64,000 nucleotides of DNA from a virus (IMGVR_UViG_3300025647_000019:29965-93964), one strand, 5' to 3'. Counted from the stretch's first letter, positions 17,220-26,242 are shown. A program made the numbers and translations. Notes: a model not told the origin generated them from the sequence alone.

Positions 17220-17221
17220 TA

Positions 17222-17563
17222 ATGACTAAAAAAGATAACATCAAGATAATTCGCGGAAGTGGATTTAAAAGTCTTGATGGATCATTAGTTTCGGTTATTT
17301 CTATGGGGGATGACGGTCGATCGACCGTCGTTCCCTATGGTATTGAATGTGTTCCTATTTCTATAGATTCAAGATGTTTGCAGGATGTTGATATCGATAA
17401 AACTTTTTCATATACATTTGAAATTTTAAAATATAATTCAGATGGATCTGGTTATGAAGAACAAAAGTTCTATAAAATTGAAAAAGCTTTAAGAGATGTT
17501 CCTTTAAACACCATTATTGAATACTTAGAAACTCACCTTAAACCAATATTAAAGTTGGAGTAA
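17222..17563 (+). CDS. Unknown protein between gp32 and recombinase
   Basis: 113 residues, beta-rich N-terminus (SLVSVISMGDDGRSTVVPYG) and helical C-terminus. No motif recognised. Lies 2 nt after gp32 and 2 nt before the RecA-like gene, so it belongs to the recombination operon; T4 has no obvious counterpart at this spot. Its codons contain an 18-nt perfect palindrome. Confidence 0.5.
   Translation: MTKKDNIKIIRGSGFKSLDGSLVSVISMGDDGRSTVVPYGIECVPISIDSRCLQDVDIDKTFSYTFEILKYNSDGSGYEEQKFYKIEKALRDVPLNTIIEYLETHLKPILKLE
17312..17329. repeat. Perfect 18-nt palindrome
   Basis: GACGGTCGATCGACCGTC inside the 113-residue gene. It is GC-rich in an AT-rich gene and could be a hairpin in RNA or a dyad for a protein. 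Confidence 0.6.
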
Positions 17564-17565
17564 AT

Positions 17566-18693
17566 ATGGTAAAAAAAGAAGATTCTTTTGAAGACGAAAT
17601 GATTGATGCTTTATCGTCTTCATTTAAGAAACAAAGTTCAAATGCCAAGGCATCTTATTTGTGGCAATCATCTTCAAACATTAAAGATTATATTTCAACG
17701 GGAAATCCTCTTTTAGATATGTGTTTATCTAATAAGCCCAATGGGGGTTTACCAGTTGGAAGATTGACAGAAATATCAGGAGGGGAAGGTGCTGGTAAAA
17801 CCTTACTTGCATCTTATGTTTTAGCCAATACTCAGAAAAAAGGGGGTATTGGAATTTTTATTGATACAGAGCATGCTGCATCAATGGAAGTTTTAAAAGA
17901 AGTTGGGGTTGATACTGATAAATTAGTATATGTCCAATGTGGCTGTGTTGAAGAAGTTTTTGCTGCTATGGAGACTATTGTTGGAAAAATTGTGGCATCA
18001 GGAGCAGGAAAAGAAAGACCTATAACCATTGTTTGGGATTCAGTTGCAGCCACTTCAACAAAGGCAGAAGTGGAGGGTGATTATGATCAACAAACTATTG
18101 CTATGGCGGCTAGAGTTATATCTAAAGGACTTAGAAAGTATATTCCTCTTTGCAGTGCTCATAATGTTTGCTTGGTATTTTTGAATCAATTAAGAACTAA
18201 TATTAGTAGTTTTGGGCATGCTGAAAAATTCACGACCCCCGGAGGAAAAGCAATTCCATATCATGCTAGTATTAGATTGAGACTTTCTCATTATAAAAAG
18301 ATCAAAGATCCTAAAACAAAGGATGAAATTGGGCGAGAAATTAAATGTGAAGTTAAGAAAAACAAAATTGCTCCCCCTATGAGAACAACATATCATACGA
18401 TTCGTTGGGGTTCAAAACCTGGTGCATGGTTTGATATTGGTGCTACTCTTTGGGAAGCGGGAATTACTTCTGGACTGTTTAATAAAATTTCAGCTCAAAA
18501 ATATGGATTTATAACTTCCGAAGGGGAAGAACTTGAATTTACAAAAAAGGTTTTTAATGATCTAGTTAAAGATAAAAATTTCTACAATGAAGTGGTTAGA
18601 TTATTAGAAGGATATTATATAATTGGACCGGATAATGCTCCAGATCCAGATGAACTAATAAAAGAAGAATCAGATGAAGACGAAGGGATTTAA
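17566..18693 (+). CDS. uvsX: RecA/UvsX-type recombinase
   Basis: 375 residues of the RecA core: lead-in STGNPLLDMCLSNKPNGGLP, Walker A GGEGAGKT (72-79), the IGIFIDTEHAAS strand, Walker B-like ITIVWDSVAA, and loop-2 region with NQLRTNISSFG. It forms ATP-dependent filaments on ssDNA and drives strand exchange and recombination-dependent replication. The sequence reads closer to bacterial RecA than T4 UvsX does (GPSKSFKS in T4). The acidic C-terminus (ESDEDEG) is a usual regulatory tail. Same operon as gp32. Confidence 0.9.
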   Translation: MVKKEDSFEDEMIDALSSSFKKQSSNAKASYLWQSSSNIKDYISTGNPLLDMCLSNKPNGGLPVGRLTEISGGEGAGKTLLASYVLANTQKKGGIGIFIDTEHAASMEVLKEVGVDTDKLVYVQCGCVEEVFAAMETIVGKIVASGAGKERPITIVWDSVAATSTKAEVEGDYDQQTIAMAARVISKGLRKYIPLCSAHNVCLVFLNQLRTNISSFGHAEKFTTPGGKAIPYHASIRLRLSHYKKIKDPKTKDEIGREIKCEVKKNKIAPPMRTTYHTIRWGSKPGAWFDIGATLWEAGITSGLFNKISAQKYGFITSEGEELEFTKKVFNDLVKDKNFYNEVVRLLEGYYIIGPDNAPDPDELIKEESDEDEGI

Positions 18694-18695
18694 AT

Positions 18696-18920
18696 ATGAC
18701 AAACTCAAACAAAAACCACAATTTTTTAGTTACATTAAAAATGGATGGAAAGATTATTGCAACACGTAACACGACTGTTACTGAATATAATGACAATGTT
18801 ATATATTCTTTGAGACTAAATCAGCTCATGAATGAAATGTCTGATTTAATTGTTGAAGCTCTTAAAGATAAAAGTATAGATGAAGCCCATCGTCTTCTTA
18901 AGAAGGGACAATACAGTTGA
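18696..18920 (+). CDS. Unknown small protein
   Basis: 74 residues; strand-rich N-terminus (FLVTLKMDGKIIATRNTTVT) and a helical C-terminus (IVEALKDKSIDEAHRLLKKG). No known motif. Sits between the recombinase and the 5'-3' exonuclease and overlaps the latter's start by 4 nt. Possibly a small replication accessory, by location only. Confidence 0.5.
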   Translation: MTNSNKNHNFLVTLKMDGKIIATRNTTVTEYNDNVIYSLRLNQLMNEMSDLIVEALKDKSIDEAHRLLKKGQYS

Positions 18921-19930
18921 AAAAACGAAGAATAGTTCTAATAGACTATTACAATCTCTTTATAAGAAATTGGCAAGTTTGCCCTTTGACTGATGAAAAT
19001 GAAGAGCATTTTGGGGCAGTCGTTGGTAGTTTAAATTCTATTAAATCCTTTATCAAGAAAACAAATCCCACTGATGTATTCGTTATAACAGACGGGGAAA
19101 ATGCTGCATTACGTAGAAAAATGATGATGAAGGAATATAAAGCTAATAGAAAAAAGGAATGGGCCCGAGGAGCTTGTCGGGCCTATGACTTTTTAAATGA
19201 ACAAGATCAAAAAGACAATTGGACATTTCAGAAAAGAAGACTAGATGAATATCTTTCTGTCTTGCCTATAAAAACTATTTCGATTCCATATCTTGAAGCA
19301 GATGATGTTATAGCTCAAATTTCTAATGTAATGAATAATGAGGAAACTCAAATAGTAATTTATTCATCAGACGCTGATTATCAACAGCTAATAAATGAAA
19401 ATGTTTTTTGTTATAATCCCATCACAAAAAAATTATTGAATGAAGAGAAATTTTTTAAGAAACACGGCATCCCGCCATATAATTATATCTATCTAAAGTG
19501 CATCCAAGGGGACGCTTCAGATAATGTTACAGGAATAAAAGGAATTGGTCCTAAAACTCTAATAAAAATGGTACCGGAAATAGTTGATACAAGAATAGAT
19601 TCAATTCAAGATTTTTTAGAAATATGTCAACATGCAATTGATAGTGGATCTAAAGTCTATACAAAATCAATGCTGAATAAATTCAAATTATTGATAGAAA
19701 ATGAAAGTAAATTACAATTAAATTATAATATAATGCAATTATCAGATGTTGATATTTCTCAGCAATCTAAGGATTTAATAAATCGGGTTATTGAAGAAGA
19801 TGTTACACCCTTTAGTAAAACTAAATTAAGAGCTATGTTTTATAATGATGGAATGTATAATAACGTAAAATATCTCACTGATTGGTCAACTATGTTTAGT
19901 AAATTAACATTATATGGGAGAAATAAATGA
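18917..19930 (+). CDS. rnh: 5'-3' exonuclease / RNase H (FEN1-like)
   Basis: 337 residues with FEN-family features: N-terminal LIDYYNLF, VFVITDGEN, the acidic YLEADDVIAQ, YSSDADYQQL, and the helix-3-turn-helix DNA clamp GDASDNVTGIKGIGPKT. These carry the metal-binding Asp/Glu residues. In T4 the homologous RNase H removes RNA primers and flaps from the lagging strand. Starts at TTG 18917, overlapping the previous stop, with AGAAGGG nine bases upstream. Good agreement with the T4 rnh size (305). Confidence 0.85.
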   Translation: MKKRRIVLIDYYNLFIRNWQVCPLTDENEEHFGAVVGSLNSIKSFIKKTNPTDVFVITDGENAALRRKMMMKEYKANRKKEWARGACRAYDFLNEQDQKDNWTFQKRRLDEYLSVLPIKTISIPYLEADDVIAQISNVMNNEETQIVIYSSDADYQQLINENVFCYNPITKKLLNEEKFFKKHGIPPYNYIYLKCIQGDASDNVTGIKGIGPKTLIKMVPEIVDTRIDSIQDFLEICQHAIDSGSKVYTKSMLNKFKLLIENESKLQLNYNIMQLSDVDISQQSKDLINRVIEEDVTPFSKTKLRAMFYNDGMYNNVKYLTDWSTMFSKLTLYGRNK

Positions 19931-20793
19931 AAAATAAAATCTTAGTTTTTTTAAATAGTTATGACGGGGGAACTTTTTTGGGTATGTTGATATTAATAAT
20001 TTGTCTTTTGTTTTATCATAACTGTTCAGCTCAAGAAATATCAGGGGATCTTTCAATCTTGGGAAATATTGATGTTACAAATAAAAGCGAAGATCCAAAT
20101 TCCCATTTACAATATTTTGGGGGAACATTAGATTCCGATAATGCTTTTGTTTCAGCTTCAATGGACAGTACTGAAACTTTAAAATTACGAGAAGCTTATA
20201 TTAAGTTTAATTATGACGGATTATTAATTCATATCGGTAAAGTTGCTGTTCCATTTGGTTATATGAATTTGGATGATCCGTCAACTAGCGTATTTATTTT
20301 GTATCCTCGAAAAGATTATCGTGACTATGGTTTACATTTATCTACTATGTATGATATAGTAAAGTTTGAAGGGGCATATATTGATCACGCCAATTATAGC
20401 ATTAAATCAAAATTAATATTATTGGGCGGGGGAGAAGTTATATCGATAAGTTATGCAAATAGTGAATATTTGAAGGAGTTAATACTTAATAATGAATTTT
20501 ATTTTTCCTCCCTATTATTCAATATGTCGAATGTATTAGAATGGTGTCCAGATAATGGTGATTTTTGGATCAGATCAGTATTTGCCCCGGGCATATTTGA
20601 TGTCTTAGGTTTAACATTAGGATATTATCATTTAGATTATATTGAACAAACATTACAAGATTATGATTTAACTGGTGATGCTTGGACTTATGGATGTTAT
20701 TTGGATTTTTCAACCCATGCAACTGTATCAACAGAATGGGTCTTTGGTGAAAGTATTAATAAACCAACAGTTAAACTTGTTGCAAAATTTTAA
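19927..20793 (+). CDS. Phage-encoded outer-membrane beta-barrel (porin-like)
   Basis: 288 residues. A hydrophobic segment (residues 17-33) ends in CSA then QE, a good signal-peptidase I site after Ala35. The rest alternates hydrophobic and polar residues with aromatic girdles and Gly/Asp/Asn turns (KLREAYIKFNYDGLLIHIGK; YGLHLSTMYDIVKFEGAYI), and ends TVKLVAKF: a terminal Phe with alternating hydrophobics is the BAM signal of outer-membrane proteins. It resembles phosphate-type porins (GKVAVPFGY, DYRDYG) but is shorter. It lies between exonuclease and helicase with a 4-nt overlap. Likely exported to the host outer membrane; purpose unknown (receptor masking, nutrient entry or lysis). Confidence 0.7.
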   Translation: MKNKILVFLNSYDGGTFLGMLILIICLLFYHNCSAQEISGDLSILGNIDVTNKSEDPNSHLQYFGGTLDSDNAFVSASMDSTETLKLREAYIKFNYDGLLIHIGKVAVPFGYMNLDDPSTSVFILYPRKDYRDYGLHLSTMYDIVKFEGAYIDHANYSIKSKLILLGGGEVISISYANSEYLKELILNNEFYFSSLLFNMSNVLEWCPDNGDFWIRSVFAPGIFDVLGLTLGYYHLDYIEQTLQDYDLTGDAWTYGCYLDFSTHATVSTEWVFGESINKPTVKLVAKF

Positions 20794-20802
20794 GAGGTAA
20801 AA

Positions 20803-22248
20803 ATGACCAGTTTTGAAAAGTTTGGAGAAAACTTTCAATCTAAAATTATATATCATTTGGTAACTGATTCTGATTTCGCTATTCAAGTTCTGGAGATTCT
20901 AAAGCCAGAATTTTTTAGTCAAGAAAACCATAGAACCATAGCTCAATTAATTATGAGATGGAATGAAAAATATGGAACAATACCTTCTTTCGAAAATCTA
21001 AGAACTCTGTTAGCAAAATTATATAAAGAAGATGAAATTTTATCCGAATATATGACTTCGTTAGTTTCTGATATTGAGTTTAAAACCAACTTACTTGATA
21101 AAGCTCATGTTATAGATGAAACAGTGGAATTTTGTAAGCAACAAGCATTTAGAAATGCTATTTTTGAATCCGTTGAATTAGTTAAAAAAGAAAAATACGA
21201 TGAGATTTATTCTATCTTTCAAAAAGCAATGGTTGCAGGAGAAAAGAAAAATATTGGTCACGATTATTTCCACGATATGAATAAAAGAGTTATGGAAAGA
21301 AGATTTCCTATAGCTACAGGGTTCCAAATGCTAGATCCAGTTATTTCCGGTGGATTATCGGGAGGAGAATTGGGTCTTATTTTAGCAGGAACTGGTATTG
21401 GTAAATCTATGATTTTAGTTCATCTTGCTGCTGAAGCATATAAGCAAGGTAAAAAAGTTCTTTACTATACTTTAGAACTATCAGAAAAAATAGTAGGACT
21501 TAGAATTGATTCAAAGATTGCAGGAATTCCTTTATCAAGTTTATTAACAGATATTGATGGTGGATTGAGAAACAGAATCAAAAATGAAATCACTAAAGAA
21601 AGAAACAAACATCAGATTAAACCAGAATTAATAATCAAGAATTTTCCAACTAAAACAGCTTCAATTCAAACATTAAATAATCATTTACGAATGCTAGAAA
21701 ATAAGGGTTTTATTCCTGATATTATTTTTGTTGATTATGTTGATCTTCTTAGACCAACTAATAGATATGGGGATAAAAGATTTGAGCTTGAAAGCTTAAC
21801 TGAAGAATTAAGAGGGATGGCTGGAACTAGAGATATTCCTTTATGGTCAGCTTCTCAAACAAATAGAGAAGGCTGGGATACTTCAATAGTGGGATTAAAA
21901 ACAATTTCAGAATCAGCAGCAAAAGCATTCGTTGCAGATTTAGTTATATCAATTGGTCGATCACAAGCTCTTGTTGATGAGGGAAGAGCTTGCTATTATA
22001 TTGCAAAGAGTAGATTGGGTCCCGATAAACTTCCCTTTACGGGAGAATTTGATACTTCATTAGTCAATTTTACAATTGATTCGGAAGGTTTTGATGAAGA
22101 AGAATTAAGAGAACAAGATCGTAGATTTGCAATGAATAGAGCAGTTGAAAGGGTTCAAAGTCAAGCCCCAACTGAAACTTCAAACAATAATTTAAATGAG
22201 ATCTTAAGAACATTGGATATGAATATAAGTAATGGAGATACAGAATGA
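20803..22248 (+). CDS. 41: Replicative DNA helicase (DnaB / T4 gp41-like)
   Basis: 481 residues. N-terminal helical domain (1-160) typical of DnaB hexamers, then a RecA-fold ATPase: GGLSGGELGLILAGTGIGKS with Walker A around 195-202, KVLYYTLELSE, Walker B PDIIFVDYVDLL, and the arginine-finger region VADLVISIGRSQ. It unwinds DNA at the fork in the 5'-3' direction on the lagging strand. Size equals T4 gp41 (475). No primase domain is fused, so primase is expected elsewhere. Confidence 0.88.
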   Translation: MTSFEKFGENFQSKIIYHLVTDSDFAIQVLEILKPEFFSQENHRTIAQLIMRWNEKYGTIPSFENLRTLLAKLYKEDEILSEYMTSLVSDIEFKTNLLDKAHVIDETVEFCKQQAFRNAIFESVELVKKEKYDEIYSIFQKAMVAGEKKNIGHDYFHDMNKRVMERRFPIATGFQMLDPVISGGLSGGELGLILAGTGIGKSMILVHLAAEAYKQGKKVLYYTLELSEKIVGLRIDSKIAGIPLSSLLTDIDGGLRNRIKNEITKERNKHQIKPELIIKNFPTKTASIQTLNNHLRMLENKGFIPDIIFVDYVDLLRPTNRYGDKRFELESLTEELRGMAGTRDIPLWSASQTNREGWDTSIVGLKTISESAAKAFVADLVISIGRSQALVDEGRACYYIAKSRLGPDKLPFTGEFDTSLVNFTIDSEGFDEEELREQDRRFAMNRAVERVQSQAPTETSNNNLNEILRTLDMNISNGDTE

Positions 22249-24104
22249 AAAATCTTTCAAATGAAATACTCTCTGATATTACAGTTCACATGAAATATGC
22301 AAAATATGTGAGAGAAGAGAACAGACGAGAAACTTGGGAAGAGCTTGTGGATAGAAATAAGAAAATGCATCTTAAGAAATTTCCAGAACTTAAGGAGCAA
22401 ATTGATTGGGCATATGAATTTGTTTATGATAAAAAGGTTGTGCCATCAATGAGGTCAATGCAGTTCGCAGGAAAGCCAATTGAAATTTCACCTAACAGAC
22501 TTTTCAATTGTGCATACACACCCATGGATGATTGGAGAGCATTCCATGAAATCATGTTTCTTTTGTTAGGTGGTAGCGGGGTAGGATTTTCTGTTCAGAA
22601 TCATCACATTGAACAACTTCCAGAAATTAGGAAACCGAATAAGAATCGCAATCGCAGATATCTTATTGGAGATTCAATTGAAGGTTGGGCAGACGCAGTT
22701 AAAGCATTGATGAAGTCTTATTTTTTTGGTGGGTCAAATCTTAAGTTTGACTTTTCTGATATTAGACCAAAGGGTGCAGAACTTGTGACCTCTGGGGGTA
22801 AAGCTCCAGGTCCACAACCACTAAAAGAATGTTTGGTTAAAATTAAAGGAATGTTGGAGGAAAAGGAAAATGGTGACCAACTCACATCAATCGAAGTCCA
22901 CGATATTGTGTGTCATATTGCAGATGCAGTTCTTGCTGGAGGGATCAGGAGAGCGGCACTTATATCATTATTCTCCGCAGATGACGGGGACATGCTATCG
23001 GCTAAAGCTGGGCACTGGTGGGAACACAATCCGCAAAGAGGTCGTGCCAACAACTCTGCCGTCTTGGCCAGATCGAAAATTACTAGAGAATTTTTTATGG
23101 ACTTGGGAGAAAGAATCGAAGCGTCAAATGCTGGAGAACCCGGAGTATTTTTCACAAATGACAAAGATGTTGGAACAAATCCCTGCTGTGAAATCTCCCT
23201 CAAGGCTAATCAGTTTTGTAACCTTACCGAAGTCAATGTATCAAACGTGGTATCACAAGAAGATCTTAATGACAGAGTAAGAGCGGCAACAATAATTGGA
23301 ACACTCCAAGCAACATACACAGACTTCCATTATCTCCGTCCAGTGTGGCAACGCACAACAGAGAAGGAAGCATTGCTTGGCGTGTCCTTAACTGGAATTG
23401 CCAGTAAAAGAATTTTTGACTTTGATCTCAAAGAAGCCGCAAAAAAGGCAAAAATGCTAAATGAGCAATTGTCCGCTGAATTGGGAATCAATCCAGCGGC
23501 AAGAATAACATGTGTCAAACCATCTGGAACCAGTTCACTTGTATTGGGAACCAGTTCTGGAATTCATGCTTGGCATTCACCATATTACATTCGCAGAATT
23601 CGTGTTGGAAAGAATGAAGCAATTTATTCATATCTGTCTGAACATCACCCAGAACTCGTTGAAGATGAATACTTCAGCCCACATGATACGGCAGTTATTC
23701 AGGTTCCACAAAAAGCACCAGCAGAAGCTATCTATAGGACTGAATCTCCTATTGACTTGCTTGAGAGAATAAAATATATCAATAGAAATTGGATTCAACC
23801 CGGCCATAGAAATGGTATGAATAAACACAATATTTCTGCAACCATTTCAATCAAACCTGAAGAATGGATTGAAGTCTTCAATTGGATGTGGGATAATCGT
23901 GATTGTTATAATGGAATTTCTCTGTTGCCTTATGATGGTGGATCTTACATCCAAGCACCATTTGAAGAATGTACAGAAGAAAAATATAATGAGATGTTCG
24001 ATTCACTCACAAAAGTAAACTTAAAGAGTATAATTGAACACACAGACAATACAGACCTTAAGGGTGAAGTTGCCTGTTCAGGGGGAGCGTGTGAGATTGT
24101 ATGA
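22245..24104 (+). CDS. nrdJ: Class II (adenosylcobalamin-dependent) ribonucleotide reductase
   Basis: 619 residues of the monomeric class II type: GGSGVGFSVQ loop, the N312-P-C314-C-E316 catalytic triad motif, redox pair Cys89 and Cys325, GTSSLVLGTSSGIHAW, and the C-terminal C611-x4-C616 that re-reduces the active site. It converts ribonucleoside (tri)phosphates to deoxy forms using vitamin B12, without oxygen. It is shorter than the bacterial enzyme (739) and overlaps the helicase gene by 4 nt. Its base composition is somewhat richer in C/G than the neighbours, a hint of separate acquisition. Host must supply B12. Confidence 0.92.
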   Translation: MKNLSNEILSDITVHMKYAKYVREENRRETWEELVDRNKKMHLKKFPELKEQIDWAYEFVYDKKVVPSMRSMQFAGKPIEISPNRLFNCAYTPMDDWRAFHEIMFLLLGGSGVGFSVQNHHIEQLPEIRKPNKNRNRRYLIGDSIEGWADAVKALMKSYFFGGSNLKFDFSDIRPKGAELVTSGGKAPGPQPLKECLVKIKGMLEEKENGDQLTSIEVHDIVCHIADAVLAGGIRRAALISLFSADDGDMLSAKAGHWWEHNPQRGRANNSAVLARSKITREFFMDLGERIEASNAGEPGVFFTNDKDVGTNPCCEISLKANQFCNLTEVNVSNVVSQEDLNDRVRAATIIGTLQATYTDFHYLRPVWQRTTEKEALLGVSLTGIASKRIFDFDLKEAAKKAKMLNEQLSAELGINPAARITCVKPSGTSSLVLGTSSGIHAWHSPYYIRRIRVGKNEAIYSYLSEHHPELVEDEYFSPHDTAVIQVPQKAPAEAIYRTESPIDLLERIKYINRNWIQPGHRNGMNKHNISATISIKPEEWIEVFNWMWDNRDCYNGISLLPYDGGSYIQAPFEECTEEKYNEMFDSLTKVNLKSIIEHTDNTDLKGEVACSGGACEIV

Positions 24105-24574
24105 TATTTGATTTACCAAAAAACATGTTTCAACACATGACAAAGGTTGATACAAAAATCGATGATTCATTTTTTATTATTGATTCAATAGACAAGCAAA
24201 TAGCAAAAGCAATAGATGAAGAATTTTTGAACTTAATCGAAAGAGAGGAAAATAATATGGGAATGTACAGAAAGAAACCAGTCATTGTTGAAGCAATTCA
24301 ATGGACTGGTGAGAATAAAGAAGAAATTATTGGTTTCGTTGATGGAAATGGATTTTTTGATCATAATGATCTTGTGATCAAAACCCTTGAAGGGAAACTC
24401 ATATCAAAACCCGGGGATTATATAATCAAAGGTATTGATGGAGAATTTTATCCATGTAAAGAAAAAATATTCAATGAAACATACGAACGTGCCCATGGAT
24501 ATGAAATGGATATAACTGATGATTTCTTATCCCACGATTATAATATGGATACAAAACCGTTTCGAAGCAGATGA
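24101..24574 (+). CDS. Unknown N-part plus phage PGDYIIKG domain
   Basis: 157 residues. The last 105 (MYRKKPVIVEAIQWTG, later KPGDYIIKGIDGEFYPCKEK) are a widespread small phage protein usually encoded alone and beginning at the MYRKKP methionine. An ATG at 24257 with GAGAGGAAAATAAT upstream is a strong internal start for that form. The first 52 residues are a helical acidic segment of unknown function. Either a fusion or a nested pair. The first ATG overlaps the nrdJ stop. The domain's function is unknown to me. Confidence 0.65.
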   Translation: MIFDLPKNMFQHMTKVDTKIDDSFFIIDSIDKQIAKAIDEEFLNLIEREENNMGMYRKKPVIVEAIQWTGENKEEIIGFVDGNGFFDHNDLVIKTLEGKLISKPGDYIIKGIDGEFYPCKEKIFNETYERAHGYEMDITDDFLSHDYNMDTKPFRSR

Positions 24575-24614
24575 CAAATAATTGATTAAGATTGGTTCAA
24601 TCTAAGGAGTTATT

Positions 24615-24815
24615 ATGGGAAAACAAAAAAGTGCAAATGAAATAAGAAATAACAAAGCAAAAAAAAGAGCCTCTAAAAAAAGAAAATATGCAAAACAACA
24701 TAAAGAAAAGCTAAGAGCTAAAATGAACCAAAGAAGGGATTTTATTGAACAACTCCAAAATGAATATGTAAAGGAAATGGTGAAACGTTATGAAGAGAGC
24801 CAAAAAGAAAATTAA
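24615..24815 (+). CDS. Small very basic protein
   Basis: 66 residues, about 40% Lys plus Arg, helical throughout (EIRNNKAKKRASKKRKYAKQ). Likely binds nucleic acid by charge. AAGGAGTT upstream gives a good start. Function unknown; overlaps the next gene by 26 nt. Confidence 0.5.
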   Translation: MGKQKSANEIRNNKAKKRASKKRKYAKQHKEKLRAKMNQRRDFIEQLQNEYVKEMVKRYEESQKEN

Positions 24816-25221
24816 AAGGAAACCGGTAAGATATCTTCGTAGAATAAAACCTGGTTATGTTAGAGAAGTTGTTACTTTAACCGAACAACTTAATACTGGT
24901 GATATTTTGGAATTTCAATATGGGCGTAAACAAAAACCAGGTCAAGTTGGCGGCTGGAAAAATGATCCTAAACCAAAGCTTTTAGTTTTTTATGATGATA
25001 AGATAAAATATATCGAAGGAATAAATACTAATTACCTGAGCGATTGGTATTTAATGAGACTGAATAATATTTTAAAGAAATACCCAGGGATTAATGGCGA
25101 AGAGCTTTATGATATAGTTATGAGGAGTACCAAAGGTGCTGTTCAAAAAGGCTATAGAAAATATATCAGAGCAAGTGTTAAGAATCCCTTGAAGCATATT
25201 TATAAAGTCGAAGGGGATTAA
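24790..25221 (+). CDS. Unknown basic phage protein (KPGYVREVV type)
   Basis: 143 residues. Basic N-terminus (MKRAKKKIKRKPVRYLRRIK) then a domain with LNTGDILEFQYGRKQKPGQV, LLVFYDDKIKYIEG, and YLMRLNNILKKYPGI, a layout seen in uncharacterised T4-like marine phage proteins. The start lies within the previous gene (AAATGG...TGAAACG). No catalytic residues apparent. DNA/RNA binding is plausible from charge. Confidence 0.55.
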   Translation: MKRAKKKIKRKPVRYLRRIKPGYVREVVTLTEQLNTGDILEFQYGRKQKPGQVGGWKNDPKPKLLVFYDDKIKYIEGINTNYLSDWYLMRLNNILKKYPGINGEELYDIVMRSTKGAVQKGYRKYIRASVKNPLKHIYKVEGD

Positions 25222-25226
25222 ACGAT

Positions 25227-26021
25227 ATGAACGATATGAACGAAATAACGTCAACATATATTTTATTTGGTAAATTAAAAATTGGATCTGAATTTAGAAT
25301 GTTTAATGATCCTGATAATGCCATTCTTATTAAAACTGGAAATAAAACATATAGAACAAGTAAATCAAAAGTTACATACACTCTTGATCCAAAAACAAAA
25401 GTGCAATCTATGGGGGCAAAGGGATATAAATTTGATGAATCTTTTAATATACATTATCCATCACTTAAAAAGCTAGTCGATTTACAATACGATGATCCCC
25501 GCACGAAAGACAGCTGTACAATTGTCGCTGAAAAATGCGGAAAGCTAAGAAAAGAAAATGGAGAAGTTATTGAGGGATCATATATTATGTATGAGGATTC
25601 TGAAATGAAAGGCAAATTTATCGCAGTTCATGTTTCAGATGCTATCAATGAAGAATCTGGAGAATCCGAAGTAAATGTTATCGCTATTGGTAATAAGAAA
25701 TCTGTTCGTGAAAGAATGGGGTATAGGATTCGTAGAAATAAAAATCTTGAAGAGGGATTTAAACCTTATTTAGAAATACAATTAAATAATAAATTAAATG
25801 AAGTAAAAATTAACAAACAAAAAGTTCAAAATGCAACTGAATATGCAAACAATTATGACTTTAAAAAATCTAGAAATTTTATAGGGATGTTACAGGGATA
25901 CGGAATAAGCACAGAACCTGGATATGAATATACAATTGATGATGCAATTGATAATTTTGATGAAAAAGATAAACAAATGTTTGTTAAAGATATGAAAAAA
26001 TTTGGTTTTAAAGTAACTTAA
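25227..26021 (+). CDS. Unknown protein
   Basis: 264 residues. N-terminal third is beta-rich (YILFGKLKIGSEFRMFNDPD, NKTYRTSKSKVTYTLDPKTK), the middle likely alpha/beta, and the end acidic and helical. No motif I can name. A tandem CGATATGAA repeat gives two adjacent in-frame ATGs (25227, 25236). Part of the nucleotide/replication operon; function unknown. Confidence 0.5.
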   Translation: MNDMNEITSTYILFGKLKIGSEFRMFNDPDNAILIKTGNKTYRTSKSKVTYTLDPKTKVQSMGAKGYKFDESFNIHYPSLKKLVDLQYDDPRTKDSCTIVAEKCGKLRKENGEVIEGSYIMYEDSEMKGKFIAVHVSDAINEESGESEVNVIAIGNKKSVRERMGYRIRRNKNLEEGFKPYLEIQLNNKLNEVKINKQKVQNATEYANNYDFKKSRNFIGMLQGYGISTEPGYEYTIDDAIDNFDEKDKQMFVKDMKKFGFKVT

Positions 26022-26068
26022 AATATAGAACGATTAACCACATCCAGAGAGATGTAGATCGGAAAAAA

Positions 26069-26239
26069 ATGAAATACTATTGTGAGAAGTGTAAGGGATC
26101 TTACACTATTCCAGTAGGGGATAAACTAATCGAAAAAAATGATATTTGTAAATGTGGTGAGAAAGCTAAAAACTTTCAAATTACAGACAATATCATTTTT
26201 TTTAAGTTCCCCGAAAATATGATGCTAATTAGGGGTTAA
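26069..26239 (+). CDS. Small zinc-ribbon protein, 56 residues
   Basis: Reads MKYYCEKCKGSY ... ICKCGEKAKNFQ ... MMLIRG. Cys5-x2-Cys8 and Cys27-x-Cys29 form a probable zinc ribbon. Preceded by GATCGGAAAAAA (weak). It fills the gap before the dNMP kinase promoter. A nucleic-acid or protein adaptor is possible; I do not know its function. Confidence 0.6.
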   Translation: MKYYCEKCKGSYTIPVGDKLIEKNDICKCGEKAKNFQITDNIIFFKFPENMMLIRG

Positions 26240-26242
26240 TAA

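Noticed and set aside
22870-23280. 136-codon + strand open frame within nrdJ
   Set aside because: Overlaps intact, conserved RNR sequence in another frame; the catalytic N-P-C-C-E motif belongs to the nrdJ frame.
26030-26062. Short inverted repeat ACATC/GATGT in the leader of the zinc-ribbon gene
   Set aside because: Only 5 bp of stem and no T run; expected by chance in this composition.
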